DNA from: Psilocybe azurescens
Taxonomy: Eukaryota > Basidiomycota > Agaricomycetes > Agaricales > Agrocybaceae
DNA length: 64,000 bases
Direction: 5' to 3'
NCBI GenBank assembly: GCA_023853785.1
Contig: JAJIRX010000859.1
Coordinates: 496,001-560,000, forward strand
Shown: one piece after another, positions 61,444 to 64,000 of the stretch
Layout of the letters: every line of letters begins with the position of its first letter
How positions within the stretch are numbered: position 1 is the first letter of the stretch
Position numbers and translations under genes: made by a program
The notes under the pieces: model-generated
Database searches by the model: none
Told to the model about the DNA's origin: nothing
What the model saw: only the letters and a program-made list of their open reading frames with translations

Positions 61444-64000
61444 TCATCCCAGCTTCATCGCCAACAACTCCCTCACTCGCTGCACCTCCCGCGAGCGATA
61501 CGCCTCAAAAACCCTTGTGAGCAGCTCAAGCGCGCTCTCCGCTTTATCCCTATACGTAGCCGCCACCACCACATCCGGATCCGCCCCATGCTCAAGGAAC
61601 GCGCGAAGTATCCGCGCCCAGCGTGCCGTACCTTCAGGATCAATATCGTAGACCTCTATCCAGCCTTTGCGATGTGCCTGCTGGACGGCCTCCAGAGCCG
61701 CAACCCACGCCGTTTTAAGCGCCGGCGGAGGCTTGCGCTTGGGTGCTTCCGCCGGATGGTCTTCGTCGTCTGACTTCGGAGCCTTCTCGTTGCTTTGTTG
61801 TAATATTATTGCGTCCCTGTCAGGCTGTCTGATGAGGTTGGGATTTTCACCGTTCTTCAGTAAAATATCCACAGTTTCGGGATCAGCGAGAGGATACACA
61901 GAGTGTTGCCTGTGTACGAGGTACTCCACGGCATACGATAATAATGGTTTTCCTTGCTCGTATTCATACTCCAGCGTGTCCAGATAGGTCTCCACGTACC
62001 CCTTAATCCCAAACTTCGTGGCGAGTGAAAGGAAAGGGTCGGGGTACTGCTTTGACCCTCTTTCTTCGTATGTACCAAAGCAGCTGCGTGCCCAGCTATC
62101 AATGGCTACTAACCCACCGCGAGGAGGCCAGTACCAGTTTAGAGTATCATCAAAGGCATTGAGATAGTCGAACATCGCTTGTTGGGAGCTGGGCAGGCAT
62201 AGTCGGGCGTGTGTCATCGCAAGGACGATTCGGGACCACCATTCATTGATATTCCGCTGTCTTCGAGGAGCGCCGATAGGGAACCGGAATTGGAAGAGGA
62301 CGGCTCGGGTGTGCAATAGGTGCGCGTCGATGTCCGGAAGATGTGATACTATGGCATCCCACACTTCCTTTTGCTTTAGATAGTCTTTGACAGTGCGGTG
62401 AAGGTACATGATCTTTCGACGGGCGAGAAAGGGATTGTTACGCCGAGCTTTCAGCTGTACAGCAGGTCGCTGCTTCTCGATACTGGTTTGATGGACCTCT
62501 ACAAGCCCTGCACAATGCTCCGAAATGTCTGCAATCGTCTGACGACAGAGATCGTAGACTCGATTCTCTGAAATCTCCTGAATGGGGGCGCCAGTATCCA
62601 GGGCTGCGATACCATCGTCCGTCAATGCCATTTCCCAAACGTGTAACAAATTGGAGTCATCATCCCGGGTGAAGTCACAAACTGCCTCCCGGGCGCGTAT
62701 TAGTTGGAAGATTCGGGACATTTTAGGCCGAGTATTTGAGGTTGGCGCTAATAGGAAATAATGAAATAGGTCGTCTAAGGATTTTGGTAGACTTTCCACG
62801 AGCCGTTGAACTGATGCGAGATCATGATTAGCCTGGTATTTCTCCACTATTGTGCGGACGACTAGGGAGACCCAAAGGAAGACGCCGTCAGCTCGTGCTA
62901 CTATGACATCTACTAATTCCGCCCCTGCTTCAGGCTGGGTTACCATGAGCTGACGGATAGGTTTGTGTTCACCCAATTTACCACGGACAAACTGAAGCAT
63001 GTCATTGACGGTGAGATCTTGCAATCGCAAAGCTGGGATATTGCGGAATGCCTTCTGGAAAACATCCCATGGCCTGCTTGACACACAGATCTTGGTGTGA
63101 GGTCGTTGTCGAGCATGTTCTAAGAGGTCGAATATAATTTGGTGGTCTCCTTCAAATTCATCGAGGCCATCTATCAGAAGGCATATGTACCTTTCACTGT
63201 CACGAAGCTCGAAGAAGCGGTGAAAACCATCAGATAAATCAGATAGGGACCAGGTGCTCGTGAGTTGTATTCGTGTGCGAGTGTCTGCTGTCCATATTTT
63301 CCCCATAACCCAGGGAATACGGCAGGAATCAGCTCTGGCTGTTGGGTGAGAAGTTGATGCAGCAATGATCGCAGCAAGCCCGCTTGGGACCTCTGAGCCG
63401 TTGTCCCACTTTCCCAGAAAAAGAAATTTGCCAGAGTGATGGGACTATCTCCAGCCCACTTTTGTAGCATTTCCGCCGTCTGGGATTGTTGATTGATATA
63501 CCGCATTAATGTCGATTTGCCTGACCCAGGCAATCCATGAATCCAATACATAGAAGCGTCGTCAACGCTACATAGCCATGTCCCAAATCCATGGTTGGTT
63601 TCATGATAGATCCAGTCGAATGTCTCGCTGTATGCTTCTGTTACTTGTTCTTCCCGGTCATTCATGGCTTTAAAAGCAAGGGCGTCCAACAAAAAATCAC
63701 GTAGTAAGACGAACTTCTCCGATTTAGGGTCACAGTCAGCAGCCACTGTTGAAGACAGTGCAGAAGCTGACTTGTATCTATTAGAAGCATTCATGGCTGT
63801 GCGGTTCTTAATCGGACTGTGGTTGAATGCCTGTTAATTGTGTGATCTCGGACACGAAAGGCCTGGAGTCCTGACCGGTCAAGGGATTTCTCTTCAATTT
63901 CGAAACGTATGGCTTCCATTCTTTGATTAAGAATAGCCATATCTTCCTCGTCCCAAGTTTGCGCTTGAGTCTCATTGTTGCATTCCAACCGAACGAGGAT
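61444..64000 (-). CDS. NACHT-domain NLR protein (5' end outside window, apparent frameshift)
   Basis: STAND P-loop NTPase of the fungal NLR type, candidates for non-self recognition. The N-terminal helical part (MAILNQRMEAIRFEIEEKSL) continues off the right edge. After an intron at about 63804-63861 come ASMYWIHGLPGSGKSTLMRY (Walker A, near 63520), SPITLANFFFWESGT, LLRSLLHQLLTQQPELIPAV, RYICLLIDGLDEFEGDHQII (Walker B), KICVSSRPWDVF and LQDLTVNDMLQFVRGKL. The C-terminal half includes KIMYLHRTVKDYL and ankyrin-like pieces (ETVDILLKNGENPNL, ILRAFLEHGADPDVVVA). This arrangement, with the YLHRT region, is the class common in Pezizomycotina. Frame break: A4 (plus-strand T4 63297-63300) seems one short, between FPGLWGK and IWTADTRTRIQL. 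Stop at 61444. Confidence 0.85.

Noticed and set aside
1..64000. CRISPR array, operons, prokaryotic ribosome sites, rRNA or tRNA genes
   Set aside because: The window is eukaryotic nuclear DNA with spliceosomal introns; I saw no regularly spaced short repeats and no cloverleaf that I could support by eye.

Overview
The window looks like nuclear DNA of a filamentous basidiomycete, most likely an agaricomycete mushroom. Genes carry many short GT-AG introns of about 50-60 nt. Several families typical of mushrooms are present: FunK1 kinases, a MYND/DUF4470 protein, an F-box protein, a fungal O-fucosyltransferase-like family, and a multi-pass membrane family with a conserved DRSK motif. Housekeeping genes (POL1, HEM13, mitochondrial bL31m, APP1) are clearly fungal.

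Layout, left to right. 1-3684: 5' part of DNA polymerase alpha (minus, leaves the window on the left). 4552-6104: aldo-keto reductase with one frame break. 6.4-11.6 kb: relics, namely a GFA-domain fragment, a FunK1 kinase with three frame breaks and a second FunK1 fragment. 13.2-15.4 kb: MYND/DUF4470 protein. 15.7-17.8 kb: DUF4139 protein. 18.4-29.0 kb: two paralogous MFS transporters, both minus, bracketing a divergent pair, APP1-type phosphatidate phosphatase and a KptA/TPT1-like protein with a mitochondrial-looking N terminus. 30.6-36.4 kb: mitochondrial bL31m, an unknown small ORF, a T4 Rnl1-type RNA ligase and coproporphyrinogen oxidase. 36.6-40.6 kb: tandem aquaglyceroporins. 41.9-51.7 kb: F-box protein, O-fucosyltransferase-like protein (frame break plus nonsense codon), a tentative small gene, an HD-domain phosphohydrolase and a multi-pass membrane protein. 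51.9-61.3 kb: repeat-rich, with a 628-bp TIR element with TA target duplication, a purine-rich tract, a long low-complexity protein, a tandem repeat of about 260 bp, and a second TIR element (690 bp) set between two diverged direct repeats. 61.4-64.0 kb: a NACHT NLR protein (minus, leaves the window on the right).

Functional links are modest. POL1 is core replication, HEM13 haem synthesis, bL31m mitochondrial translation and the two MIP channels glycerol/water flux. The RNA ligase and the KptA-like protein belong to the same general biochemistry (RNA end repair and 2'-phosphate removal), but they are 7 kb apart and their linkage is only suggestive.

A striking feature is that many genes are interrupted by a single missing or extra base, usually in a short homopolymer, while POL1, APP1, HEM13 and bL31m read through cleanly. 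This could be consensus error in a long-read assembly or decay of accessory genes. The nonsense codon at 45277-45279 cannot be a homopolymer slip.

All exon boundaries are by eye from splice signals and remembered family motifs. No database search was run.
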